NCBI GenBank assembly: GCA_934095865.1
Contig: CAKOKU010000005.1
Location: 1 to 64,000 of the forward strand
Source of the DNA: an uncultured Bacilli bacterium
Lineage (GTDB): Bacteria; Bacillota_I; Bacilli_A; RF39; UBA660
DNA: 64,000 nucleotides
Reading direction: 5' to 3'
Shown: piece by piece, positions 16,871 through 27,100 of the stretch
Numbering within the stretch: position 1 is the first letter of the stretch
Layout: each line of letters begins with the position of its first letter
The notes under the pieces: generated by a model
The model's database searches: none
Told to the model about the DNA's origin: nothing
Seen by the model: only the letters and a program-made list of their open reading frames with translations
Translations under genes and position numbers: made by a program

Positions 16871-18154
16871 ATGGTAAAAAAAGATAAGAAAAAAATATTA
16901 ACAATTGGCGTTTTGATTGTTATTGCTATCTTTTGTATAGGTTTAGTTGTTAATATTGTAAATGATAAAACACGTATCTTTAAAAAAGTAATAAATAATA
17001 GTTATAATTTTATTAATGAACATTTAACTAAATTTAATAATAGTTATGATATTTTTAGCAATACATCGGTTGTTGATGCTTCCGTTAAATATTTAGATAC
17101 TAACTTTAATATCCATTATCAATTAGATAAAGAAAATAAGACTTTACTATTGCAAACTAATGGAATTAATAATGGCAATGACCAAATGGCTTTAGTGTAT
17201 TTAGAAAATAAGACTTATTTTAAATCTAATAAATTAAATTATGTTTATGATTTGACTACTGATTCTAGTTGCAGTGAAGAAGATTGTCAAAATAATAGCT
17301 TATTAGTTTTAAACAGTATTATTGGGGAATTGATGGATTTTAATACATCAGGAAATTTACTGGATACTCTTAATTTAGAAACTATAAAAAAGTCCTTGTT
17401 AAAATCTTTTGATAAAAAGTATGTCAGTATTAATAAAGTTAATACTTTAGTAAAAGAAGATACGGTTGTATTAACAAGATATTCATATGTTTTAAATAAA
17501 AAATCATTGCATAAGCTAATAAAAAAAATTAATAAAGATAGTAAATTAGCTAACTTACGTGAATATGTAAATGAATTACCTGATGATAACTTTGGAACTT
17601 TTAACGTATATTTAGATGATAATAAAAATATTGTGATGACTAATATAACTATAACTGATAAAAGTGTTTTTGATATTAGTAAAGATAATGATATTATTAC
17701 AATTAATTTTGATTTAAAAGAAAATGATAGTAATGGTGTGATTACATATAATTGTAAAAATGATGTAGTTAGTATTTTGAACTATGATGGTACTTCTAAT
17801 AGAAGTGAATTAAAAATTAACTGGACTGATGAAAATAATAAAGAAATTAGTTTTAATGTGTTAAATAATGATAATAAATATACTGGCAGCTTGAGTGCTA
17901 ATAAATTAAGTGACAGTAATGGTGTTATTAAAATAAGTATAAATGATATAGCTTTTGATGTTGATTATGAAATAAGCAAGAATATTGAAAAGATAAGTTC
18001 TGTCAGTGATAATATTTTAGAAGTTTCTAAGATGACTACTGAAGATAAAGAAGTTTTGAGTAAAATATTTAATGATTTAACAGAAAATGAATTAATAAAA
18101 CAATTAACAAGTTTATTTCAGAACGTTGAAAATGAAGAAGAAATAGTTGAATAA
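16871..18154 (+). CDS. Membrane-anchored extracytoplasmic protein of unknown function
   Basis: I do not recognise this 427-residue protein. It has a short basic N-terminus (MVKKDKKK), one membrane segment (residues about 9-28) and a long polar extracytoplasmic part rich in Asn, Asp, Lys and Ser. A Cys pair is visible in SSCSEEDCQ near residue 136. The alternating pattern suggests beta-rich folding, and a repeated NxxxF/I-type arrangement is seen in the second half. It lies 12 bases after the giant prepilin-like gene with its own RBS (GGAAGG), so the two are cotranscribed. It may help assemble or anchor that pilin (inference from position only). Confidence 0.7.
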   Translation: MVKKDKKKILTIGVLIVIAIFCIGLVVNIVNDKTRIFKKVINNSYNFINEHLTKFNNSYDIFSNTSVVDASVKYLDTNFNIHYQLDKENKTLLLQTNGINNGNDQMALVYLENKTYFKSNKLNYVYDLTTDSSCSEEDCQNNSLLVLNSIIGELMDFNTSGNLLDTLNLETIKKSLLKSFDKKYVSINKVNTLVKEDTVVLTRYSYVLNKKSLHKLIKKINKDSKLANLREYVNELPDDNFGTFNVYLDDNKNIVMTNITITDKSVFDISKDNDIITINFDLKENDSNGVITYNCKNDVVSILNYDGTSNRSELKINWTDENNKEISFNVLNNDNKYTGSLSANKLSDSNGVIKISINDIAFDVDYEISKNIEKISSVSDNILEVSKMTTEDKEVLSKIFNDLTENELIKQLTSLFQNVENEEEIVE

Positions 18155-18177
18155 GAACCTTTAAGTGGTTCTTTTTT
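18153..18177 (+). terminator. Intrinsic terminator overlapping a stop codon
   Basis: AAGAACC (18153-18159) pairs with GGTTCTT (18167-18173), followed by TTTTTT; the left arm begins within the TAA stop. Confidence 0.8.
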
Positions 18178-18241
18178 AGTGCCATAAATTTCCATTATAT
18201 TGTTTTAGATGCTGTTAATACTATAAATGAGGTGATGAATA

Positions 18242-18457
18242 ATGAAATGGCCCAAAATGGTGTCAACCAAAGATTTAGCTTACATAGAGGATATGTTTAA
18301 TTGGAACAATACTTTAAAATGCAAGTTAGATTACTTTATAGATGAATGTTTTGATGAAGACTTGGTGCCTTATTTACATGAAGCCTTAGAGGTTACTCAA
18401 AATAATTTAAATAAGTTGACTAAGTTATTAGAAAGTGGTGATAAACTTGGAAAGTAA
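18242..18457 (+). CDS. CotF-like small protein (possible spore coat component), first of a pair
   Basis: This is a 71-residue protein with a strong AGGTGAT ribosome binding site. The sequence STKDLAYIEDMFNWNNTLKC followed by an acidic helix (DYFIDECFDEDLVPYLHEAL) resembles the N-terminal helical half of CotF/ferritin-like spore coat proteins. Bacillus CotF is one longer protein; here the two halves seem to be separate, overlapping genes. No signal peptide is present, consistent with mother-cell synthesis. The family call rests on a short pattern and is moderate. Confidence 0.6.
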   Translation: MKWPKMVSTKDLAYIEDMFNWNNTLKCKLDYFIDECFDEDLVPYLHEALEVTQNNLNKLTKLLESGDKLGK

Positions 18458-18710
18458 AATAATGCTTGCAGATGTTTTAGCTAATGTTAAAAGTATGGTT
18501 GTTAATTATGCTTTGGCTTTAAATGAAGCTAGTAGTGAATTTATTTATAATGAATATTTAAATGAATTTGAAAATTTGAGCTTACTGGCTAAAAAACTAT
18601 ACAATTTTTCTTATAGTTTAGGCTGGGTAACATTAGATAATGCCGAGTCTAAAAAAATAAAAAAGGCTATTAATAAACAAAAAGATATAATTACAGGAAA
18701 AACAAAATAA
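18447..18710 (+). CDS. CotF-like small helical protein, second of a pair
   Basis: I chose the TTG at 18447, because GGTGAT lies 4 bases upstream inside the previous gene; a GTG at 18435 is the alternative. The product is about 87 residues and entirely helical. The pattern MLADVLANVKSMVVNYALALNEASS, with a later KLYNFSYSLGWVTLDNAES, resembles the C-terminal half of CotF-type coat proteins (LASAKAGVxxYAxAITEAS in that family). It overlaps the preceding gene by 11 bases, so expression and assembly are probably coupled. With SpoIVA 7 kb away, a spore-coat role is reasonable but unproven. Confidence 0.6.
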   Translation: MESKIMLADVLANVKSMVVNYALALNEASSEFIYNEYLNEFENLSLLAKKLYNFSYSLGWVTLDNAESKKIKKAINKQKDIITGKTK

Positions 18711-18739
18711 CTTATTTTTCATAATAATTCATGTATGAC

Positions 18740-18781
18740 CCGTTTTAGAGAATATAATTATTTGTCTAAAATGGATTTTTT
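18740..18781 (+). terminator. Intrinsic terminator after CotF-like pair
   Basis: CCGTTTTAGA (18740-18749) pairs with TCTAAAATGG (18765-18774) with one G-U pair, followed by a T run. Confidence 0.75.
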
Positions 18782-18846
18782 AGTTAGCATAAATTTTTTT
18801 AAGTTCATAAAATATAGAAAAGAATTTTATGATTAGGGGCGTTGTT

Positions 18847-20709
18847 ATGACAGTAATTAATGATTCGACCGTAGTTGTTTTTTCTAGTGCTGAATTAAAA
18901 AGTGCTATTTTAGATGTTAATTATGTTTTAATTTATTTAGGAGCTGATATTACTTTAACTAGTGGAATTGCTATTCCAAGTAACAAACTTACTTTAACTA
19001 TTGATGGGACTTACCTTGATGTTCGACATACTTTTACAGATATGAAAAGTCTAGCTACTGGTGATACTATTAATGTAGCTTCTGCATCAACAACGAAAGT
19101 AATAATAAGAAATATGGATATAACAGGTTATAATTATTATGGGATAGTATATGTTCCAGAGGCATCTGGTTATAAAAATACCGTTGTATCTTATGAAAAT
19201 ATAACCTATGTTGGTCCCCAAATAAGTTTTAATCCTTGGGGATTGACGCGCTTTATTGATTCTACTTTAACTATTCAAGAAAATTATGCCGCGGGAAATG
19301 AAGTAGCAGAATGTAATCGAATTGAAATTGGAGGAACGACAACTATAACCCATAAATCAACAGGTAATTCCTCTTTTTGGTTTCGTAATTCTAATCCAAG
19401 TTTAACAATTTTAGCCTCCGCTATGGTAACACTTTCTAGTGCTTCACGAGAACTTATTTATGGCGTTAATAATCTTTTATTTACAATTCAAGCTAATGCC
19501 TATTTTAAAGTAACTGTTCGTAATGGTCTTGGTTATAATAATTTCGGTACGGGGATAACTAATATTTTAGAAAACGCTTCCTTTATTTTGGAGAAAACTG
19601 CCGCTAGTGGATCTTATGCTACTTGGTATTCTTATGGAAAAATAAGCCTTTATAGTGGTTCGACATTAAGGGTTATTAATGATTTTACGGGTATTACAAC
19701 ATCGAATTATAATATTTATTTTTCGGGTTCAAGTGCTTCTTTTAGCGTAGATAATCCGAAAGAAGTTCTTTTATATAATCGATTAGGCCAAGCCTTATAT
19801 ACGGATACTAGCATTTTATATTCTTTTACTTTTAGTCGCATTAATTTATTTAATGATGTTATTGTGCCGACTGATAATTCGATGAGTAGTTTTCCAACTT
19901 TTTCTTGGTATAAAGATAGTGCCTCGCAAATTAATGGTAATTTTTTAACTGGTAGTACGACGGTGACATCGAGTAATTTTACTGAAGCCGAACTTGCAAA
20001 TCTACCAGCTCTTAGTAATTTCTCTTTACAAAATAAAAAAATAATTTCTATGGGAACTTTTTATTTACATATTAATAGGATTAGTGATACGGCTACTTCC
20101 ATTAAAGGAGTAACTTTGCCAAATGCTAGTGTTTTGATTAGTTATGATGATATTAGTAATTTAGTTACGGCTGCTAGTGATGGAAGTTTTGTTTATAATT
20201 ATAGTGAAGCTTTAGCTATTGGTACAGAAATAACTTTTAATGTTAAAGAATATGATAATTTGATTTATAAAACTAAGATGGTTACTGTTATTTATCACGG
20301 TGATATTACCTTGACGGGACCGGATGCTGTGACATTTTTGTTATCACCAGTTAGTTTAGAATCCTTATTATGTGCAAGGCAAAGTGAGTTAACTTTGACG
20401 GTTGTTGACAGTCGTGTTGATAGTACGGTTTGGCATTTATATGCTAGCGTAAATCATGATTTAGTTAATAGTGATGGCCACTATTTACCAAGTTCAATAA
20501 TATTTCTTGATGATGATAATGTTGTTAAACCATTGAGTAGTGATAAAACTTTGATTTACACGGGAGCTGCTGGTGTAGGAGAAGAAACCAAAACGACGGA
20601 GATTACTTTTAAAGTTGATGAAGGAATTTTATTGCAAATTTTGGAACCTGTTTTTAATGAGACGACATATACTGCTCTTATTAATTGGGAGATAGAAACA
20701 GAAGAATAG
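18847..20709 (+). CDS. Large beta-solenoid surface-type protein without signal peptide
   Basis: I chose the ATG at 18847, because AGGGGC sits 6 bases upstream; an in-frame ATG at 18829 lacks a good site. The 620-residue protein has no signal peptide or membrane segment. Residues about 10-380 show short beta strands typical of right-handed beta-helix proteins (TLTIDGTYLDV, KVIIRNMDITGY, RFIDSTLTI, TTTITHKSTGNSSFWFRN). The C-terminal third contains Ig-like modules (TSIKGVTLPNASVLISYDD). Codon use has more C/G-ending Thr and Ser codons than its neighbours. Together with the DUF11-like gene facing it, and CotF-like genes upstream, a spore-surface or exosporium protein exported by lysis of the mother cell is conceivable (inference). 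Substrate unknown. Confidence 0.7.
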   Translation: MTVINDSTVVVFSSAELKSAILDVNYVLIYLGADITLTSGIAIPSNKLTLTIDGTYLDVRHTFTDMKSLATGDTINVASASTTKVIIRNMDITGYNYYGIVYVPEASGYKNTVVSYENITYVGPQISFNPWGLTRFIDSTLTIQENYAAGNEVAECNRIEIGGTTTITHKSTGNSSFWFRNSNPSLTILASAMVTLSSASRELIYGVNNLLFTIQANAYFKVTVRNGLGYNNFGTGITNILENASFILEKTAASGSYATWYSYGKISLYSGSTLRVINDFTGITTSNYNIYFSGSSASFSVDNPKEVLLYNRLGQALYTDTSILYSFTFSRINLFNDVIVPTDNSMSSFPTFSWYKDSASQINGNFLTGSTTVTSSNFTEAELANLPALSNFSLQNKKIISMGTFYLHINRISDTATSIKGVTLPNASVLISYDDISNLVTAASDGSFVYNYSEALAIGTEITFNVKEYDNLIYKTKMVTVIYHGDITLTGPDAVTFLLSPVSLESLLCARQSELTLTVVDSRVDSTVWHLYASVNHDLVNSDGHYLPSSIIFLDDDNVVKPLSSDKTLIYTGAAGVGEETKTTEITFKVDEGILLQILEPVFNETTYTALINWEIETEE

Positions 20710-21187
20710 AATAGTAAACAAGGGAATAGAAATTAATTTTATAGTCTGATAAGGGATCAAAAATAGTGGGGATGATTGTTCATCTTCTTTTTGGCTGTGC
20801 TGATGAAATTGAGTGTTATTGTTTAAAATTAGCTTGAAAGCAAAAAAGTTTTATTTTTTTAGTAATTTTTAAAGGAAATAACTAACTTTTTCGTAATATT
20901 ATAATTAGAAGGTTTAATAGAAGTATTGATAAACTTTCTTAGAAAGTATTTAAAAGGTAAGTTAAGTTTTGACATAAATGTTAGTTGAATAGGAGTAGTA
21001 TAATAAAAAAATATGATAATAAGATTCATAAAAAGAGTTACTTTTTTAGCAATGAAAGAATGGTGTATCATAATACATTTTTGTTAATCTAGTTTTGGTT
21101 ATAATACTAGTTACAGTGACGTAATTACTAGTACTTGTAATGTTTCTACTTGTACAGGTGGCCATGCTTTTTAAGACAAAATAATCA
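20710..21187. other. Gene-poor convergent intergenic region
   Basis: This 478-base AT-rich gap separates two converging genes. Short open frames on the minus strand (20859-21071, 21046-21258) lack ribosome binding sites and resemble no family. The reverse strand around 21090-21170 has a Thr/Ser-rich coding look and may be a decayed remnant of the DUF11-like gene or an additional repeat. I see no RNA gene or clear terminator. Confidence 0.4.
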
Positions 21188-21580
21188 TTATGCTTTTTTC
21201 GTAACTTGAAAGGTAATGATTTTTGTACTTGTAGGTTCCATGTCGGCAAGTTTGACATTTAGAGTATTAGTACTTGTATCAAAAGTCGCCTCCTCACTTG
21301 TTGCTTTTACACCATCTATTGTTACACTGTCTGTAACAAAATTTACTTTATCACCATCTAAGATATCAGTTACAACTGGTGTTGTGTAGCTTTGCGTAGT
21401 TTGATTATTTATTGTGATGGTATATGTTAAAGCACCATCAGCCCAGATAGTTTTATCTGCACTTTTAGCAATAGTAAGACCACTAATCATTGTAACTAAA
21501 GTGGCAGCACTTGTAATAGATGTTGGAATATTATTATAATTACCAACAGCACTGACAGTATTTGTTAATTCTGTTTCCAT
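21188..21580 (-). CDS. Single DUF11-type repeat protein, no signal peptide
   Basis: The 130-residue protein is a single module of the DUF11 (conserved extracellular repeat, Ig-like) type. Diagnostic pieces are LTYTITINNQT, VTDILDGDKVNFVTDSVTIDG and TNTLNVKLADMEPTSTKIITF. DUF11 proteins usually occur as long secreted arrays. A lone module with no signal peptide is unusual and may be a spore-surface component or the remaining part of a longer gene. No clear ribosome binding site is visible before the ATG at 21580, which lowers confidence in expression. It converges with the beta-solenoid gene and diverges from addB. Confidence 0.65.
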   Translation of the reverse strand: METELTNTVSAVGNYNNIPTSITSAATLVTMISGLTIAKSADKTIWADGALTYTITINNQTTQSYTTPVVTDILDGDKVNFVTDSVTIDGVKATSEEATFDTSTNTLNVKLADMEPTSTKIITFQVTKKA

Positions 21581-21724
21581 AATATATTTTTGTAGATATT
21601 CAAATTAAATTTATCTACTTTTTCCCTTCTATATTTAGTTTATGTTTTAATCTTATTTTGGTTTTAATTTTTATGCTTTTAAAAAAAGTTTGCAAAGTAT
21701 AAAAATATCTTTCTATATTAAATA

Positions 21725-21754
21725 AATTTGTTAAAATAGTAATTAGAAATGAGG
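21725..21754 (+). promoter_or_regulatory. Extended -10 promoter and RBS for addB
   Basis: TTGTTAAAAT (extended -10 with TGt) is followed by GAGG at 21751-21754. The RBS overlaps an upstream ATG at 21749 and thereby favours the ATG at 21761. Confidence 0.5.
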
Positions 21755-21760
21755 CTTTTG

Positions 21761-24100
21761 ATGATGTTAGAAAAATTACGAGATGGTGATATAGTTATAA
21801 CTACCAGAGAAATAAAAAATGCACTTTTAAAGGCTGCGTATGCAAAGAAAATGATTATTAATTTAAAATTTTATACGCTACAAGAATTTTTAAATAATTA
21901 TTTTGGTAAGGTTAATAAAAAGGCTCTTTATTTTTTAATGAAACACTATAATTTTAATTATGATGTTGCGTGTTCCTATTTAGAAAATATTTTTTTTGAT
22001 GTACTTGATATTAAAAAAATAAGAGAAGTTTTAGATAGTAATAATTTAATTTATTATAATCCTAATTTTAAGAAAACCATAAAGAGGGTTGTTGTAATAG
22101 GAATTAAATTAGATAAATACTTGGAAGAAGAGTTAAAATTTTATGATTTTCTTTATTTGGAACCATATAATTCTAATAATCAAAAATTACCAGTTGTTTA
22201 TGAATTTACTAAAGAAGAGGATGAAGTTACTTATGTAGCTAGTCAAATAAGAAGTTTAACTAAAAATGGTGTAAAACTTAATGATATTTGTCTTGTTAAT
22301 GTTGGTAGGGAGTACTATCCAGAAATAGAAAGGACTTTTAATTGGTTTGGAATTCCTATTAATCTTTATTTGCAAAAGAATATTTTTGGTATAAAAATGG
22401 TGCAGGATTTTTTGAATACACTAAAAAGGACGCGAATATTTGAAGAAGCGATTGAAGTTGTCTTGGATATAGAAATAAAAAATCAGATTATTGATTTGAT
22501 TAATTCTTATGAGCTTGATGCTGATGATTTAGATGATACTTTTATTGATTTAATTACCAATGATTTAAAAAAACTAAATGTTTCTTTGCCTAAATATGAT
22601 AATGCGGTTAGTGTAATTGATTTTTCAAGTATGTTAGATGATAATAAATATTATTTTGTTATGAATTTTAACCAAGGGGTTGTGCCTAGAGTTTTTAAGG
22701 ATGATAAGCTAATAAAAGATGTAATTAGAGAGAAAATAGGTCTTAAAACTTCACTTGATTTATTAGTGGAAAATAAGTTATTAATCAAAAATATTTTGAA
22801 TTCTTTTACGCATTTATGTTTGACTTATAAAGAAAAAGATAAGTTTAGTACATATTATCCTAGTCCTATGATTGTTGATTTAGGCTTAGTTACAGAAAAA
22901 CCAAAATTAGCAGTTTATAATTTATCTAATGATTATAACAAAATCCAATTGGCTAGGTATTTAGATAATTATGTAAAATATAATGAACAAGATGAAATGC
23001 TGGTTGATTTATTACAAACGTACTCAAATATTCCTTATAATACTTATGATAATTCTTATATTAAAGTTGATTTTGATGATTTATATAGCTATTTGAAGGG
23101 GAGAAGCAATTTATCTTACTCATCTATGAATAATTATTTTTTGTGTGCTTTTCGTTTCTATATTGCTAATATTTTGAAACTTGATCCATTTATGGATAAT
23201 TTTGCTGCTTTTTTAGGTTCATTATTTCACGACGTTTTAAGCAAGATGTATCAAGATGATTTTGACCTTTCAAAGGAATATAATTCATATTTACAGAAAC
23301 GTGAATTAACAGTTAAAGAAAAATTTTATTGTGATAAGTTATATGCGACTTTAGAATTTATTATTCAAGTCATTCGAGAACAAGAAAGTAAGTCTTTATT
23401 TAATAAAACACTTACAGAACAACATATAAGTTTGAAATATAATGGTAAATTAGCAATTAATTTTTTAGGGTTTGTTGATAAAATAAAGTATCTAGAAGGT
23501 AGTGACGGCAAATGGTTAGTTGCAATTATTGATTATAAAACAGGTTATGTTCCAACTACTTTAGACAATATAAATTATGGCTTACATTTACAATTGCCTG
23601 TTTATATTTATTTGACTAAAAATGGATTACATAAAGATATAAAAATTGTTGGTTTTTATTTACAAAAGATTTTAAATGGTAAAGAAGTAGATAGTGAAGA
23701 TAATTTACAGGCAGCTAAAAATGCCCTAAAACTAGATGGGTACTCGTTAGATAGTGAAGAAGATATAATACGTTTTGATAATAGTTATAGTAAGAGTGAA
23801 GTAATTAAAGGAATGGCTTTGACCAGTAAAGGCTTTGCTCACTATACGAAATTAGTTAGTAGTGCTGATGTTGATAAGATAGCTCTAATTGTTGATGAAA
23901 AAATAAAAGAAGTTATTAAAGCAATGGAGGATTGTGATTTTTCTATTAATCCAAAACGAATTAAAGGGGAGTTAGTAGGCTGTGAGTATTGCAAATATAA
24001 AGAAGTTTGTTATAGAAGAGAAGAGAACATAGTTGATTTAGAATATAAAACAAGAAAAGAAATATTAGGAGATGATGAACATGCCCAAATGGACGAGTGA
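21761..24100 (+). CDS. addB: AddB, shortened ATP-dependent nuclease subunit B
   Basis: AddAB processes double-strand breaks to feed RecA recombination. The C-terminus has the RecB-type nuclease (IIDYKTGY) and Cys residues for the iron-sulfur staple: one in YFLCAFRFYI and three in CEYCKYKEVC. The helicase-like N-terminal part (residues 1-450) is present but short: the product is about 780 residues against roughly 1150 in Bacillus AddB. The P-loop is not obvious near the N-terminus (residues 11-30 read VITTREIKNALLKAAYA), so ATP binding may be lost, as is partly the case for AddB generally. I chose ATG 21761, 6 bases after GAGG. It overlaps addA by 20 bases. Confidence 0.9.
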   Translation: MMLEKLRDGDIVITTREIKNALLKAAYAKKMIINLKFYTLQEFLNNYFGKVNKKALYFLMKHYNFNYDVACSYLENIFFDVLDIKKIREVLDSNNLIYYNPNFKKTIKRVVVIGIKLDKYLEEELKFYDFLYLEPYNSNNQKLPVVYEFTKEEDEVTYVASQIRSLTKNGVKLNDICLVNVGREYYPEIERTFNWFGIPINLYLQKNIFGIKMVQDFLNTLKRTRIFEEAIEVVLDIEIKNQIIDLINSYELDADDLDDTFIDLITNDLKKLNVSLPKYDNAVSVIDFSSMLDDNKYYFVMNFNQGVVPRVFKDDKLIKDVIREKIGLKTSLDLLVENKLLIKNILNSFTHLCLTYKEKDKFSTYYPSPMIVDLGLVTEKPKLAVYNLSNDYNKIQLARYLDNYVKYNEQDEMLVDLLQTYSNIPYNTYDNSYIKVDFDDLYSYLKGRSNLSYSSMNNYFLCAFRFYIANILKLDPFMDNFAAFLGSLFHDVLSKMYQDDFDLSKEYNSYLQKRELTVKEKFYCDKLYATLEFIIQVIREQESKSLFNKTLTEQHISLKYNGKLAINFLGFVDKIKYLEGSDGKWLVAIIDYKTGYVPTTLDNINYGLHLQLPVYIYLTKNGLHKDIKIVGFYLQKILNGKEVDSEDNLQAAKNALKLDGYSLDSEEDIIRFDNSYSKSEVIKGMALTSKGFAHYTKLVSSADVDKIALIVDEKIKEVIKAMEDCDFSINPKRIKGELVGCEYCKYKEVCYRREENIVDLEYKTRKEILGDDEHAQMDE

Positions 24101-27100
24101 ACAAAGTGAAGCAATTTATAAAAAAGGAACTAATATTATTGTTTCAGCCGGTGCAGGATCTGGTAAGACAGCTGTACTTTCTGAGAGAGTATTAGAACAC
24201 GTAAAATCAGGTATAAGTGTTAATCGTCTTTTAGTTTTAACTTTTACTAATGCCGCGGCGGCGGAAATGAAGGCTCGAATCCGTGCCAAAATAAGAAAAG
24301 TGCCAGAACTTAAAGATGAACTTGATAAAGTTGATATTGCATATATTACAACTTTTGATAGTTTTGCGCTTTCAATGGTTAAAAAATACAGTAATTATTT
24401 AAATCTATCTAAAAATATTAATATTATAGATGAAAGTATTATAACATTAAAAAAATATGAAATCTTAGAACAATTATTTAATACAAGATATGAAGCAAAG
24501 GATGAATTGTTTTTAAAGTTAATAAATGACTTTACGGTCAAAGATGATAAAGAAATCTTTAAAGCTGTTTTAAGTTTATATGCTAAACTTGAAAATAGAT
24601 ATGATACTAAAGATTATTTAGATACCTACTTAGAAAATTACTATTCTGCGGAGAACATAGAAAAAATAATTACTGCTTATTTTTCATTAATAAAATCACG
24701 TATTGAAGTTTTAGAGGATACGATTGATAATTTAAGTCATTATACAGATAATACTTTTATGGATAAATTATATGAGGTAGTTAACCCTTTGTTGACTGCT
24801 AAAGACTATGCCGAGATTAGATTGACTGTCTATAATATTTCTAAATTACCAATATTACGTGGGGCGACTGATGAAGTAAAGAAAATAAAAGAAGAAGTAA
24901 AAGCAATAATTGATGAAGTAAAGACCTTAGTAAAATATAATACTTTAGATGAAATAAAGACTACTTTGAATGCAACTAAAGATTATGCGGCTGCCTTAAT
25001 TTCTTTAATAAAAGAATTAGATCTTAAATTTGGTCAATTTAAGAAAGAAAATAATGCTTATGATTTTATTGATATAGCAAAAATGGCTATTGATATTTTA
25101 AAAAGATTTCCAGATATTAGAGAAGAAATAAAAGATACCTATTATGAAATATTAATAGATGAGTATCAGGATACAAATGATATCCAGGATATATTTATTT
25201 CTTTGATTGAGAGTAATAATGTTTATATGGTGGGTGATATAAAGCAGTCAATTTATAGATTCCGTAATGCTAACCCTAATCTTTTTAAAAGTAAGTATGA
25301 TGCTTACGCTAAAAATGATAATGGCATCAAGATAGATTTAAATAAAAATTTTCGTAGTCGTAGTGAAGTTTTAGATAATATAAATATGATGTTTATCCAT
25401 TTTATGGACGATTTTATTGGCGGGGCCGATTATTTAGATGGACACCAAATGGTTTTTGGTTTAACTCCCTATAATGATGTTACTTTAGAAAATTATGCCA
25501 TGGATGTTTTAAATTACCATCTTGATAAAGATTTTAAATTTAGTAAAGATGAAGTAGAAGTATTTACAGTGGCTCGTGATATTGAACAAAAAGTAAAAAA
25601 TGGCTTTTTAATAATGGATAAAGAAACTTGTCAAAAAAGAAAAGTTAATTATAGTGATTTTGTTATTTTAATGGACCGTTCAAGTAAATTTGGCTTGTAT
25701 AAAAAGATTTTTGAATATCTAAATATTCCTTTAACTATTTACCGTGATCAAGCTCTTACGGATACTTTTGATATTTCCATAATTAAAAACATTTATAACT
25801 TATTAATCTTGATAAAAAATAAAGATTTTGGAGTTATGTTTTCATATTCTTTTATGGCTGTTGCTCGTAGTTATTTATTTAATATGACTGATAAAGATAT
25901 TTTGAAGATTATTAATGAGCGAAGTTATGCTGATACTAAGATATATGCCATTCTTTATAATTTAGCTAAAAAATTAGATAGTATGACTAACAGTGAACTT
26001 TACATGGAAATAATAAATCAATTTGGTTTTTATGATGCGTTTATTAAAACGGGTAATGTTTCAGAGCATTTAGTAACCATTGATGCTATCAGAAAGATTG
26101 TAGAATCGACACAAAATTTTGGCTATACTCCTTACGATTTTTTACAATATTTAAATATGGTTTATGAAGAAGGGCTAGATATAAAATTAGCTTTAAATAA
26201 AGATGCTAATAATTCAGTTAAGATTATGACTATTCATGCCTCTAAGGGATTAGAATATCCAATTTGTTATTTTACGGGATTATCAAAGAGATTTAATATT
26301 GATGATTTGAAAAATAAATTTTACTATGATAATTCTTTAGGATTTGTTATTCCTTATGTTAATGGTGGCATTTATAATACTGTGGTGAAAACATTGCTTA
26401 AAAATAAATATATTTTAGAAGAAATTGCTGAACGTATTAGATTGTTTTATGTTGCTTTGACTAGAGCTAGAGAGAAAATGATATTGGTTGGTGATTTTGA
26501 AAAAAATGAATTGACATATTATAATCAAGGAGTTGTTGACAATGAAACAAGAAGTAATTACCGCTCATTTAGTGATATGTTAAATTCTATTTATGATAAT
26601 TTAAGACCATATATTAAAAATATAGATTTGGATACTTTAGGTTTGACAATGGAATATAATCTTACTAAGAAAAAGAGTTTAGAGGATATCTCTAAAAGCT
26701 CAGGCAATATAATTAAAGTAGAGGAACCAAATTACGATACTCACTTAATTACTAATGAACAATATTCTAAAGAAGTACATTTATTACAAACCAAGGAAGA
26801 AAAAAAGAATATAGCTTTAGGAATTAGGATGCATTATTTATTTGAAATTACTGACTTTAAGAGTCCAAATTATGACGATTTTGATGCTTTTGAGATGCAT
26901 TGTGTAGCTAATTTTATTAATTGTGGTATTTTAGATGGAACTGAAAAAACATATAAAGAGTATGAATTCATTTATACTAATGGTGATATAGAGTATCATG
27001 GTATTATTGATTTACTTTTAATTAAAGATAATACGGCTGTTATTGTTGATTATAAATTAAAGAATACTAAAGATGATGCTTACTTGCAGCAACTTAGAGG

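Noticed and set aside
20859..21258. Two overlapping minus-strand open frames
   Set aside because: They lack ribosome binding sites and any recognisable domain, and partly overlap the 3' end of the DUF11-like gene in another frame.
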